Counted from the first letter of the stretch, positions 1 to 8,607 are shown. The stretch: DNA of 38,307 nt from Bacillaceae bacterium SAS-127 (GCA_002261155.1 NKXN01000015.1:1-38307), one strand, 5' to 3'. Translations and numbers: made by a program. Notes: generated by a model not told the origin, from the sequence alone.

Positions 1-225
1 AGTACACTAGTCGCTAGCGCCTGGAGCTGGATCACGAAAAGCGGAGCCGACTGTCCAGACACGACAAGCAAATGTTCTGACGCTGGAAAGGCGATGAGCC
101 TTGTAAGCGGCAGGTTATTTGACTCGAGTGTCTAGGAGGCGGAGCTGGACAACAACGAAAAGCGAAAAGCGCTGTTCAGCGACGTATGAACTGGAACCAA
201 CTCGCTCAGACACGACAAGCAAAAG
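1..225. repeat. Dispersed intergenic repeat, two diverged copies
   Basis: This gene-free stretch contains a long unit at about 100-225 and a shortened relative at about 8-75. Shared blocks are GGAGCTGGA, CGAAAAGCG, CAG(C/A)-rich segments and the end block ACGACAAGCAAA. The long unit aligns over its whole length with a third copy at 12208-12325 (AGCTGGACAACA, GCGCTG.TCAGCG.CGTATG, ACTGGA, ACAAGCAAAA). No open reading frame or RNA gene is visible. The unit ends exactly where the terminator hairpin at 230 begins. It is probably the 3' untranslated part of a gene left of the window. Confidence 0.7.
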
Positions 226-229
226 ACGA

Positions 230-273
230 GCCCACTGAAAGGTTATTCTTTAACCTTTCAGTGGGCTTTTTTT
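230..273 (+). terminator. Rho-independent terminator, perfect 16-bp stem
   Basis: The arms at 230-245 and 251-266 are perfectly complementary (GCCCACTGAAAGGTTA and its complement), separated by the 5-nt loop TTCTT and followed by seven T at 267-273. It ends a transcript entering from the left edge, straight after the repeat element. Confidence 0.93.
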
Positions 274-377
274 GACATCTATAGCTGTTAAAGGGTGATA
301 AGCTGAGACAAATAATCAAGATTGAGAATTATAATCTTGAATGGGAAAGTGAATTCTCTAAAACTAATTTCTCAACC

Positions 378-416
378 AAAAAGCGATTGACTCATTAAAA
401 AGTCAATCGCTTTTTT
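378..416 (+). terminator. Rho-independent terminator upstream of the ger operon
   Basis: AGCGATTGACT at 382-392 and its complement at 401-411 form a stem closed by an A-rich loop and followed by six T. A-runs on the left side allow function on both strands. No gene is visible between the terminator at 230 and this one. A weaker inverted repeat (TCAAGATT at 316-323, AATCTTGA at 333-340) lies between them, so a short untranslated RNA cannot be excluded. Confidence 0.75.
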
Positions 417-492
417 AGGTTATATTCTCTCTTTCTTTTGATCATAATAAATGAAGTATGAATGAAACGACAAGAAAGGAGGGGAATGTTTT

Positions 493-1983
493 TTGAGAAA
501 TTTGTTTAAGCGGAGCCGATCATCTTTTGAGAAAACGGAACTCAACAAATTATTAGCAATTTGTAGCGAATCATCTGACTTTCTTACGTTCCACCTTCAT
601 AGCAACTCGCCTTTTTCCATTTCTTTTTATAAAACACTTGTCAACCCAGACACCGTGCATCAAAATATTTTGGCGAGCCTTTCTGACCAAAAGCCGGAAG
701 ACTTGCAAACAATCAAAGAGCAGATCCCCATTGAAAACTTATTGATTACGAAAGATCTGACGGAAATCCAAGATAAATTAATGACTGGATACGTTATTTT
801 TTATGAAAAAGAAAAATCATCCGAATGTCTTCTCGTCCCTGCACCAGCTGTTGAAAAGCGCCAAGTGGCCGTGCCCGAAACAGAGTATACAGTAATGGGA
901 CCGAAAGAAGCTTTCGTTGAAGCTCTCGACACGAATGTCAACCTTGTACGAAAACGTCTCCCGATTCCTGAGCTACAAATGAAAGAACTGATGGTGGGAA
1001 CTTATTCAAAAACCCGTGTGAAAATTTCCTATGTAAAAGGAGTTGCTGATGAAGAAAATATCAATACAGTAATTCAAAGAATTCAAGGGATTGAATACGA
1101 CCAAATTCCTGATAGCTCCTTTATTATGCAAATGATCACGGATAATCCAAACTCCCCGTTTCCACAAATTGCAGATACCGAACGCCCTGATCGCGTAGCA
1201 AGTGCTCTATCAGAAGGAAAAATCGCCATTTTAGTCGATGGCTCTCCCCATGTATTATTGGTACCGGTCACATTTATGGAGTTTTTCTCCTCATTTGAAG
1301 ATTATTTTTATACTTGGAATATCGCCACGGCCCTACGGTTAATGCGTTTATTTGCCGTAACATTTTCTGTTCTATCTACACCAACCTATGTAGCTATTTT
1401 AACGTATCATTATGAAATGATTCCTCAAGATCTATTAAATACACTAGTGTCTTCTCGGAGCGGCATCCCTTTTCCGCCGATATTAGAGGTGCTTATTTTG
1501 GAAATAACGATCGAGCTTTTACGAGAAGCGGGAGCTAGACTACCGACGAAAGTTGGACAGACTATTGGGATCGTTGGAGGGATTGTCATTGGAACAGCAG
1601 CAGTGCAAGCAGGATTGACGAGTAATGTGCTGATCATTGTTATCGCTTTAAGTGCACTAGCTTCTTTTACGACGCCTATCTACCAAATCAGCTATGCCGT
1701 TCGCTTAATCCGTTTTCCTTTCTTACTTTTTGCTCAGTTGCTCGGGATGCTAGGCATCGCTATTTGTATGTCCTTTTTGTTTAACCATTTGCTGAAGCTA
1801 TCTTCCATTGGGAGACCGTTTCTGGAGCCTGTTTTCCCTCTACGAATAGCAGATTTAAAGGATTCACTCTTTCGTCTTCCTTTTGACAAACAGCGCCTGC
1901 GCCCAGTGCAAATAAGAGCTGAAAATCCTGATCGCTTTCAGAAACAGCCTCCACGTACAACGAACCGTGATATTGATGAATAA
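493..1983 (+). CDS. Spore germinant receptor subunit A (GerA family)
   Basis: This 496-residue protein is the large membrane subunit of a GerA-type nutrient receptor in the spore inner membrane, which starts germination together with the B and C subunits. The hydrophilic N-terminal half (to about residue 255) carries the family signature around residues 222-252 (PFPQIADTERPDRV, then EGKIAILVDGSP). About five hydrophobic segments follow between residues 270 and 450, then a basic tail. The start is TTG at 493, with AAAGGAGGGG at 475-484; the ATG at 486 is out of frame. A CATAATA box at 443-449 resembles a sigma-G -10 element, but its -35 is poor. Gene order A-B-C is that of gerA/gerB rather than gerK. 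The nutrient cannot be read from the sequence. Confidence 0.93.
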   Translation: MRNLFKRSRSSFEKTELNKLLAICSESSDFLTFHLHSNSPFSISFYKTLVNPDTVHQNILASLSDQKPEDLQTIKEQIPIENLLITKDLTEIQDKLMTGYVIFYEKEKSSECLLVPAPAVEKRQVAVPETEYTVMGPKEAFVEALDTNVNLVRKRLPIPELQMKELMVGTYSKTRVKISYVKGVADEENINTVIQRIQGIEYDQIPDSSFIMQMITDNPNSPFPQIADTERPDRVASALSEGKIAILVDGSPHVLLVPVTFMEFFSSFEDYFYTWNIATALRLMRLFAVTFSVLSTPTYVAILTYHYEMIPQDLLNTLVSSRSGIPFPPILEVLILEITIELLREAGARLPTKVGQTIGIVGGIVIGTAAVQAGLTSNVLIIVIALSALASFTTPIYQISYAVRLIRFPFLLFAQLLGMLGIAICMSFLFNHLLKLSSIGRPFLEPVFPLRIADLKDSLFRLPFDKQRLRPVQIRAENPDRFQKQPPRTTNRDIDE

Positions 1984-2004
1984 TTAATGATTGGAGGTGA
2001 CCCC

Positions 2005-3096
2005 ATGTTACCATTGCCATCTGAAAACCATAAAGTCTCTCCTTCCTTTGCTTTTTATATCATTACCTCTATGCAACTTGGTGTAGGTATTCTAGGATTC
2101 CAGCGTAATGTTGCTAAAGAAGCCGGTCATGATTCATGGATTTCGATTCTCATTACCGGCCTCTCTCTCCACATCATTTTATGGATGACTTATCAAATAT
2201 TAAACAAAGGAAACAATGATATTACAGTCATTCATAAAGATGTATTTGGCAAGTGGATCGGAGGACTATTCAGCATCTCTTTAATTATTTATTTGTTACT
2301 ACTTTCTATTACAGTAACTCGTAATTATATTGAAGTCATCCAAATCTGGATGTTTCCTGAAATAGACACATGGTATTTAGCACTCATTCTGTTTGCACTT
2401 GTCTACCTCTATGTCATCGGTGGTTTTCGGGTGATTGTCGGACTTTGCCTTCTCACTTTCTTAATCACTCTTCCTTTACTATTAACGTTTTGGTTTCCGA
2501 TGAAGGAAGCGAAATTTTCTTACTTATTCCCGATCCTAGACCATTCCTTCATAGAGATTCTATCGGGTTCTAAAGAAATATCCTTTAACTATGTTGGCTT
2601 TGAAACGATTTTCTTCTTTTATCCTTTTCTTAAAAATGCCGTAAGTTCACAAAAATGGGCGCAATATGGGCTAGGATACAGCACCTCTGTTTATTTACTA
2701 ACAGGGCTGGTCTCTTTGGTTTATTTTAGTCATGAACAACTAGCAAATACAATTTGGGGCACACTCACTTTATGGAAAGTAGTCGACTTGCCTTTTATTG
2801 AACGATTTGAATATGTTGGTCTTGCTATCTGGTTATTTGTCATCTTACCTAATATTTGTTTATACACATGGGCCGCATCACGAGGAATCAAGCAATTGTT
2901 TAAAGTCAAACAAAAGCACGGGATCATCGTATTATTGATCCTACTATTTATCATAACTATTTCCTTCACAGAGCGGCAATCTGTCAAACAATTACTTACA
3001 GTAGCTGGGAATGTCGGGTTTTATGTTTTCTACGCCTATATTCCATTCATTTACTTTTCTCAAATGATTAGCCATAAAATGAGGCGAACAAAATGA
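2005..3096 (+). CDS. Spore germinant receptor subunit B (GerB/APC transporter-like)
   Basis: This integral membrane subunit of the receptor is related to the amino acid-polyamine-organocation transporters and is thought to hold the germinant-binding pocket. The 363 residues contain about ten hydrophobic segments; the first follows the family-typical opening with SMQLGVGILGFQRNVAKEAG, where the glycine-rich unwound helix of APC proteins lies. I place the start at ATG 2005, because GGAGGTG at 1993-1999 serves it; an ATG at 1987 would put that site inside the gene. It begins 21 bp after the A gene and its stop overlaps the start of the C gene by four bases (ATGA), so the three are translationally coupled. 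Confidence 0.93.
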   Translation: MLPLPSENHKVSPSFAFYIITSMQLGVGILGFQRNVAKEAGHDSWISILITGLSLHIILWMTYQILNKGNNDITVIHKDVFGKWIGGLFSISLIIYLLLLSITVTRNYIEVIQIWMFPEIDTWYLALILFALVYLYVIGGFRVIVGLCLLTFLITLPLLLTFWFPMKEAKFSYLFPILDHSFIEILSGSKEISFNYVGFETIFFFYPFLKNAVSSQKWAQYGLGYSTSVYLLTGLVSLVYFSHEQLANTIWGTLTLWKVVDLPFIERFEYVGLAIWLFVILPNICLYTWAASRGIKQLFKVKQKHGIIVLLILLFIITISFTERQSVKQLLTVAGNVGFYVFYAYIPFIYFSQMISHKMRRTK

Positions 3097-4172
3097 AAAA
3101 AATATTAATTTGGAGCGCTTTTGCTCTCATACTGATCACTAATTACCAATTACAGCCAACTATACTTGAAGATACTCGTCATATTTCCGCCCTCGGATAC
3201 GACATAGAAGATGATCACTTAGTCAAAGCAACGGCCGCTGTTCCCTTCTTTCCACCTGGTGAAAACGTTTCGCCGATCAATGTCACTTATACAGCTACAG
3301 GGCATACAAGCAAAAGTGTACAGCAACTATTTCAAACAAAAGCTCAAAAACAATTAAGTCTAGGTCGATTAAATGATGTTTTATATAGTAAAGAAGCGGC
3401 TGAAAAAGGCCTTTTCCCTCTCATTCACCCATTTAGCCGTTCCCCTAACATTGGAAGGGATATTCACTTGGCTGTAGTTGATGGAAAAACGGAAGAAATG
3501 TTGAAGAAAAAATATCCAAATACTCTGCTCACCGCTCAATATGTCACCGACTTATTGGATCAAGGATTAAAAAATATTATTCCTAAAACGAATCTTCATT
3601 CTTTTCTTGCTCAATACTATGGAAATGGGCAGGACCCTTTTTTACCATTATTAAAATTACAAAAGGAAAATATTAAATTGAAGGGACTCGCTCTTTTTAA
3701 AGAAGACCGCTATATTAGCTCTCTTTCTTATGAAGATAGCTATTTATTTAAACTTCTTTATGAAAATTCCCGCTATGGTTTGTATAATATTCAATTAAAA
3801 GATGGGACTTACGTAACGATTGAAAATGTAAGATCGAAAGTAAAATATCATATCGATGGAACAAAAGAAAAACCTGCAATAAAAATCGACCTTTCCCTAC
3901 TCGGACAAATCAATGATGCATCCGGCATTACGATTCAAAATACGAAGAAGACAAAGGACATCGAAAAATACTGGCAACAAGATATGAAACAAAAAACCGA
4001 AAAAGTGATCAAACACCTTCAAGAACTACAAGTAGACTCACTTGGAATCGGAGAACGGGTTAGAAGTAAATACCGGCATTTCAATATGGAAGGCTGGAAG
4101 CAAAGCTATCCCACCGTCCCAATCAAAATCAACGTCGAAGTAAAGACAATGGACACTGGAATTGTAGAGTGA
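3093..4172 (+). CDS. Spore germinant receptor subunit C (GerC family), no lipobox Cys
   Basis: The third receptor subunit, normally an outer-leaflet lipoprotein. The 359 residues begin with a hydrophobic signal-like segment (residues 4-17) followed by a region matching the start of mature GerC proteins (DTRHISALGYDIED, residues 27-40), and the fold-typical C-terminal region with KIDLSLLGQIND near 270. Family members usually have an L-T-G-C-W-D type lipobox just before this. Here the place reads ITNYQLQPTILED, and the whole protein contains no cysteine, so it cannot be lipidated in the usual way. It may stay membrane-bound through an uncleaved N-terminal helix. The gene is intact and overlaps the B gene; a terminator follows at once. 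Confidence 0.9.
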   Translation: MKKILIWSAFALILITNYQLQPTILEDTRHISALGYDIEDDHLVKATAAVPFFPPGENVSPINVTYTATGHTSKSVQQLFQTKAQKQLSLGRLNDVLYSKEAAEKGLFPLIHPFSRSPNIGRDIHLAVVDGKTEEMLKKKYPNTLLTAQYVTDLLDQGLKNIIPKTNLHSFLAQYYGNGQDPFLPLLKLQKENIKLKGLALFKEDRYISSLSYEDSYLFKLLYENSRYGLYNIQLKDGTYVTIENVRSKVKYHIDGTKEKPAIKIDLSLLGQINDASGITIQNTKKTKDIEKYWQQDMKQKTEKVIKHLQELQVDSLGIGERVRSKYRHFNMEGWKQSYPTVPIKINVEVKTMDTGIVE

Positions 4173-4176
4173 CAAA

Positions 4177-4206
4177 GAAAAAGCATCCACAACGGATGCT
4201 TTTCTT
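4177..4206. terminator. Bidirectional terminator between ger operon and gabD
   Basis: AAAAGCATCC and GGATGCTTTT flank the loop ACAAC, with A-runs on the left and T-runs on the right. It can end both the rightward ger transcript and the leftward gab transcript, which converge here; gabD stops at 4209. Confidence 0.85.
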
Positions 4207-4208
4207 CA

Positions 4209-5633
4209 TTATAGTCCTAATGAAATATATTTGATTTCCAAATATTCCTCGATACCGAAATGGCCGCCTTCACGACCTAGACCGCTCTCTTTATAACCGC
4301 CAAATGGAGCTTGTGCCACAGATGGAAGACCATCATTTAAGCCAATAATTCCGTACTCTAGCCCTTCAGCAATGTCGATTGCTTCTGTAATGTTATCGCT
4401 AAATACATAAGCCGCTAAGCCATACGGAGAGTTATTTGCACGTTCAATCACTTCTTCTGTCGTTTGATATGTCGTCACAGGAGCTAACGGGCCAAACGTC
4501 TCCTCGTTCATACAAAGCATATCATCCGTTACATTCGTAATGACCGTTGGCTCTACGAAATAGCCTTTTAAGTTTTCGCTCACGTTGCCACCTGCAATAA
4601 TGTTCGCACCTTTTTGTTTCGCATCTTCTAGCTGACTTACTACTTTCGCCACTGCTTGCTCGTCGATTAGCGGGCCAACTGTAATGCCTTCTTCTAAGCC
4701 GTTCCCCATTTTTAACTTCGCTACTTCTTGCTTGAAAGCTTCCGCAAACTCCGCTTCGATGGATTCATGAACGTATACGCGGTTCGCACATACGCATGTT
4801 TGTCCCGCATTACGGAATTTAGAAGCGATTAAATTTTTCGCTGCTTTTTCAATGTTGGCATTCGCTGTCACGATAAATGGTGCGTGTCCACCTAATTCAA
4901 ACGATACTTTTTTCATCGTATCCGCTGCCCCACGCATTAATAACTTCCCTACTTCTGTTGAGCCAGTAAAAGAAATTTTGCGAACACGGCCATCTTTCAT
5001 CCACGCCTCACCAATCGCTTTCGGATCACCTGTAACAAGGTTAATAACGCCTTTAGGAATGCCCGCTTCTTCCGCTAATTCCACTAGGCGAATCGCTGTT
5101 AATGGTGTTTGTTCAGCCGGCTTGATCACCGCTGTACAACCTGCCGCAAGTGCTGGCGCCACTTTTCTCGTAATCATCGCCGCTGGGAAATTCCAAGGCG
5201 TGATCGCCGCAATAACACCGACTGGCTCTTTTTGCACAAATAGGCGCTTACGTGGGTGAGAAGCTGGAATCGTTTCTCCGTAAATACGCTTTCCTTCTTC
5301 GGCATACCAAGAAATAAAGCTATTCGCATAGCCTACTTCACCGATCGCTTCCGGAAGTGGTTTTCCTTGCTCTTCGGTCATGATTTTGCCGATTTCTTCT
5401 TTGTTCTCGTCAATTAAGCGATACCACTCATTTAAATGATGAGCACGTTCAAGAGCTGTTAGCTTTGACCATGTTTTCAGTGCTTCATACGCAGCTGTTG
5501 CCGCTTGTTCTGCTTCTTCTTTACCGCCTTCTGGTACAGTAGCAATCACTTCATTGATCGCTGGATTGACAACTTCAATCTTCTTTTCATTATCGATCCA
5601 CTCACCATTAATATACATTTTCCAATTTTTCAT
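4209..5633 (-). CDS. gabD: Succinate-semialdehyde dehydrogenase
   Basis: An aldehyde dehydrogenase of 474 residues that oxidises succinate semialdehyde, the product of GABA transamination, to succinate for the TCA cycle. Hallmarks are the oxyanion Asn148 in ITPWNFP, the general base Glu246 in SFELGGH, and the nucleophile Cys280 in NAGQTCVCANR; the Rossmann SFTGSTEVGK motif lies at 221-230. The second cysteine two residues after the nucleophile is common in GabD. ATG at 5633 follows a GAAGGGGGA binding site. It is the last gene of gabT-gabR-gabD, 35 bp behind gabR, with no sigma-54 promoter of its own that I can see, so it is probably read through from upstream. Confidence 0.92.
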   Translation of the reverse strand: MKNWKMYINGEWIDNEKKIEVVNPAINEVIATVPEGGKEEAEQAATAAYEALKTWSKLTALERAHHLNEWYRLIDENKEEIGKIMTEEQGKPLPEAIGEVGYANSFISWYAEEGKRIYGETIPASHPRKRLFVQKEPVGVIAAITPWNFPAAMITRKVAPALAAGCTAVIKPAEQTPLTAIRLVELAEEAGIPKGVINLVTGDPKAIGEAWMKDGRVRKISFTGSTEVGKLLMRGAADTMKKVSFELGGHAPFIVTANANIEKAAKNLIASKFRNAGQTCVCANRVYVHESIEAEFAEAFKQEVAKLKMGNGLEEGITVGPLIDEQAVAKVVSQLEDAKQKGANIIAGGNVSENLKGYFVEPTVITNVTDDMLCMNEETFGPLAPVTTYQTTEEVIERANNSPYGLAAYVFSDNITEAIDIAEGLEYGIIGLNDGLPSVAQAPFGGYKESGLGREGGHFGIEEYLEIKYISLGL

Positions 5634-5668
5634 TTTTGCTCCCCCTTCTTGTTGCCGATCACAAACCT

Positions 5669-7027
5669 TTATTCCTCGTCCTCAACATATTTCTTTACTT
5701 TTCGAGCGGCTGAGGATTGACTAATTCCGAGTGCTTTCGCGATTTTATAAGTGGATGAAAATTTCCCATAAGCTTCAACCACCATTTTCCGTTCGACTTC
5801 TTCCAGTATTTCCGGAAGAGTTGTCCCCTTCTCCGTTAATTCTTGCTGCACCATTTCAAGTGGCAAGTCATTTAACGTCACCACTTCATCATTCGTTACG
5901 ACTAGCCGTTCGACCATATTTTCTAATTCGCGAATGTTCCCTCTCCATTCATAATTTAAAAAAGCATTTAACACTTTCGGAGAGAAATGAACATGGCTAT
6001 TATATAGTTCATTGAAATAATCGAGAAAATGGTAAGTTAACGGAATAATATCTTCTTTTCGTTCCCGTAATGGCGGGATATGAATTGGTACGACGTTTAA
6101 ACGGTAGTATAAATCCCGTCTAAAACTCCCTTGCTCCGCCATTTTCTTCAGATCTTTATTCGTTGCGGCAATGATTCGCAAGTTTAATGTAATCGGTTGG
6201 CTCGCTCCAACAGGACGAATTTGTTTGTCCTGCAGCACATGGAGTAATTTTCCTTGCGCTGTTAATGGCAGCTCTCCCACTTCATCTAAAAAAAGAATCC
6301 CATTATTGGATAGCTCAATCAACCCTTTTTTTCCCTCACGAAAAGCCCCGGTAAACGTACCACCTTCATACCCAAATAACTCCGACTCAATTAATTGTTC
6401 AGGCAAAGCGGCACAATTAATTTCGTTTAGTACTTGATCTTTTCGATCGCTTAATTGATGGATCGAACGAACGATTCTACTTTTTCCTACACCTGTTTCC
6501 CCGAGCAGCAAAACGGTCGAGTTGACTTTAGCAATTTTGCGTGCAAGCATCATCACTTTGCCCATTTGCTCACTTTTTGAAATAAGCCCCTCTACTTCGA
6601 GCGGCTCATTCAAATCTTTTTTATAGGTAGCAAGCTGGTCTTCCATTTCTTCAATCTTATTTCTAAGCTGAATAATCTCTGTCAAATCACGAGAATAACT
6701 AATGATACTTTTTAAAGATCCATCTAGATTAAAAACCGGCCTTGTACGTACATGATAGTACCGGCCGGAATTAGACATTTGAAACAGCTCAATTGGCTGT
6801 TTTTTTTCAATTACTTGCGGTGTTGCTGACGGGTAGAAAAGCCCCATCTTCTCTAACTCTTTCACATGCTTACCGACTAAGTCGCCAGCTGCTTGCTCGT
6901 AGTTTTTTCGGCACGTCGAATTCACACGAGTAACGTACCCTTCAGCATCCGTCACTAAAATCTCATCGAAAGACGATTCGAAAATATCAAATAATTCTTC
7001 GCGTACAGAATCATGAGGTGTATTCAT
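5669..7027 (-). CDS. gabR: Sigma-54-dependent activator GabR (PAS/AAA+/HTH)
   Basis: An enhancer-binding protein that activates the gab genes through sigma-54 (SigL) RNA polymerase. The 452 residues comprise a PAS sensor (about 15-120), a short coiled coil, an AAA+ ATPase (Walker A GETGVGKS at 176-183, Walker B LFLDE at 245-249, arginine-finger region RRDLYYRLNV) and a C-terminal TyrR-type helix-turn-helix (about 425-446, KIAKALGISQSSAARKV). The sigma-contact loop reads GTFTGA (223-228) rather than GAFTGA; the essential Thr is kept. ATG 7027 is preferred because GGGAGGA lies 9 bp before it; the upstream ATGs have no such site. This gene sits between gabT and gabD, the arrangement known from the Bacillus cereus group, where GabR senses the pathway. 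Confidence 0.9.
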   Translation of the reverse strand: MNTPHDSVREELFDIFESSFDEILVTDAEGYVTRVNSTCRKNYEQAAGDLVGKHVKELEKMGLFYPSATPQVIEKKQPIELFQMSNSGRYYHVRTRPVFNLDGSLKSIISYSRDLTEIIQLRNKIEEMEDQLATYKKDLNEPLEVEGLISKSEQMGKVMMLARKIAKVNSTVLLLGETGVGKSRIVRSIHQLSDRKDQVLNEINCAALPEQLIESELFGYEGGTFTGAFREGKKGLIELSNNGILFLDEVGELPLTAQGKLLHVLQDKQIRPVGASQPITLNLRIIAATNKDLKKMAEQGSFRRDLYYRLNVVPIHIPPLRERKEDIIPLTYHFLDYFNELYNSHVHFSPKVLNAFLNYEWRGNIRELENMVERLVVTNDEVVTLNDLPLEMVQQELTEKGTTLPEILEEVERKMVVEAYGKFSSTYKIAKALGISQSSAARKVKKYVEDEE

Positions 7028-7058
7028 AACAAGCTTCCTCCCGACCATATTTCTCTTC

Positions 7059-7067
7059 ATTATAACA
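7059..7067 (-). promoter_or_regulatory. Possible gabR promoter (extended -10)
   Basis: On the minus strand TGTTATAAT gives an extended -10 element (TATAAT at 7059-7064) about 30 bp before the chosen gabR start. No good -35 is present. If real, it supplies GabR independently of the sigma-54 promoter it controls, as an activator gene needs. Confidence 0.45.
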
Positions 7068-7101
7068 AAAATACAATCGGGAGATGTAGTTAGTTGCTCT
7101 A

Positions 7102-8460
7102 TTACGCTTGAACTGTTAATGCAGAAACAGCTGCTTCAAACGCTTCTTCAAGAATCTCTAAACCTTCCGCTACTTGCTCATCTGTAATCACAAGTGGCAT
7201 TAAGAAACGGAGAACGTTGCCGTAAGCACCCGCACTAATGATAAGTAATCCGCGATTGTTCGCTTCAGTGATGATTGCATTTGTTAATTCTTTGTTTGGC
7301 TCTTTTGTTGTACGGTCTTTAACAAGTTCAACTGCTACCATAGAACCTAAACCGCGAATTTCACCGATCGCCTCATATGTTTCAGCTAGTTTGTTTAAGC
7401 GATCCATTACTAGTTGACCTAGAACAGCACCACGCTCGTTAATTTTTTCTTCTTCCATGATGTCGATCACTGCTAATGCCGCTGCACAACCAAGTGGGCT
7501 ACCAGAATATGTTCCACCCAGTTCACCAGGAGCAGCTGCTTCCATCACTTCTTTGCGGCCGATTAAACCACTGATTGGCACACCAGCAGCCATTGATTTA
7601 GATACCGTCATTAAGTCAGGCACGATACCGAAATGCTCGATCGCAAATTGTTTACCTGTACGACCAAATCCAGTTTGAATTTCGTCAGCAATGAAAAGAA
7701 TGCCGTGCTTTTTACAGATAGCGTATACTGCTTCGATGAATTTTTGTGGAGCTGGAATGAATCCACCTTCCCCTTGTACTGGCTCCATAATAACAGCTGC
7801 TACGCTTTCAGGAGCTACATCGTTCACGAAGAAGTCTTCAAATTGGCTAATAACAGAGTCAACATATTGCTCTTCTGTTGTGCCTTCTGGACGACGGTAT
7901 GTGTACGGGAATGGCGCTTTGTACACTTCTGGCGCAAATGGGCCGAACTCATATTTATAAGGCTTTACTTTACTTGTCATTGTCATTGTTAACAATGTAC
8001 GACCATGGTAGGCACGAGAGAAAGAAATAACGCCTGTACGTTTTGTATATTTACGAGCGACTTTCACCGCATTCTCCACTGCTTCTGCCCCACTGTTGAA
8101 AAGAATCGCTTGCTTTTCATGATCACCAGGTGCAAGGTCGATTAATTTTTCACATAGCTCAATGTATGGCTCATACATCATCACGTTAAATCCAGGGTGG
8201 ATATATTCGTCCACTTGCTTATGAATGGCTTCTTTAACTTTCGGGTGACCATGTCCAACGTTCATTGTACCAATTGCACCAACGAAATCGATAAATGTAT
8301 TTCCATCTACGTCTGTAATTAAAGCGCCTTCTGCTTTAGCTGCAAAGCTAGGTACGCCGTTAGAAACGCCTCGAACAACCGCTGCTTGTCTTCTTTCTAA
8401 TAATGCTTTCGATTTTGGACCTGGTAGAGTACCAGTTACTTTAGCAAATTTTCTAGTCAT
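7102..8460 (-). CDS. gabT: 4-aminobutyrate aminotransferase (GABA transaminase)
   Basis: A PLP-dependent class III (omega) aminotransferase of 452 residues that moves the amino group of GABA to 2-oxoglutarate, giving succinate semialdehyde for GabD. PLP contacts are visible: SGAEAVENAVK near 123-133, the AYHGRT loop near 150, Asp259 in IADEIQTGFGRTG, and Schiff-base Lys288 in VSKSMAAG. The frame is open upstream to 8541, but the start is ATG 8460 with AAGGAG 8 bp before it; the extension would run across the sigma-54 promoter at 8502-8518. First gene of the gab operon. Confidence 0.94.
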   Translation of the reverse strand: MTRKFAKVTGTLPGPKSKALLERRQAAVVRGVSNGVPSFAAKAEGALITDVDGNTFIDFVGAIGTMNVGHGHPKVKEAIHKQVDEYIHPGFNVMMYEPYIELCEKLIDLAPGDHEKQAILFNSGAEAVENAVKVARKYTKRTGVISFSRAYHGRTLLTMTMTSKVKPYKYEFGPFAPEVYKAPFPYTYRRPEGTTEEQYVDSVISQFEDFFVNDVAPESVAAVIMEPVQGEGGFIPAPQKFIEAVYAICKKHGILFIADEIQTGFGRTGKQFAIEHFGIVPDLMTVSKSMAAGVPISGLIGRKEVMEAAAPGELGGTYSGSPLGCAAALAVIDIMEEEKINERGAVLGQLVMDRLNKLAETYEAIGEIRGLGSMVAVELVKDRTTKEPNKELTNAIITEANNRGLLIISAGAYGNVLRFLMPLVITDEQVAEGLEILEEAFEAAVSALTVQA

Positions 8461-8501
8461 GTTCATTTCTCCTTCTTTGCTTGTAGATTCATATTTATAA
8501 A

Positions 8502-8518
8502 TGCAAAAAGCGTGCCAA
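8502..8518 (-). promoter_or_regulatory. Sigma-54 (SigL) -24/-12 promoter of gabT
   Basis: Read on the minus strand this is TTGGCAC, five bases (GCTTT), TTGCA: a full match to the consensus TTGGCAC-N5-TTGC. The start point would lie near 8490, some 30 bp before the gabT start codon. It fits the sigma-54 activator gene gabR encoded just downstream. Confidence 0.93.
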
Positions 8519-8569
8519 CTTCGAAAAGCAGAAAAAATCAATCTTTTTAGAATAAAGAGAATTTAAAAA

Positions 8570-8607
8570 TAAGTCAAAAATGAATTATATAAACCAAAAA
8601 TGACTTA
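8570..8607 (-). promoter_or_regulatory. Candidate GabR enhancer site
   Basis: TAAGTCA at 8570-8576 and its exact complement TGACTTA at 8601-8607 form an inverted repeat, and CAAAAATGA occurs twice (8575-8583 and 8595-8603) exactly 20 bp apart. The site would lie about 80-117 bp upstream of the gabT start point, the usual place for an enhancer of a sigma-54 activator. Binding by GabR is inferred. Confidence 0.55.

Noticed and set aside
8461-8541. N-terminal extension of gabT by 27 codons
   Set aside because: It crosses the sigma-54 promoter and its expected start point, and the binding site AAGGAG favours ATG 8460.
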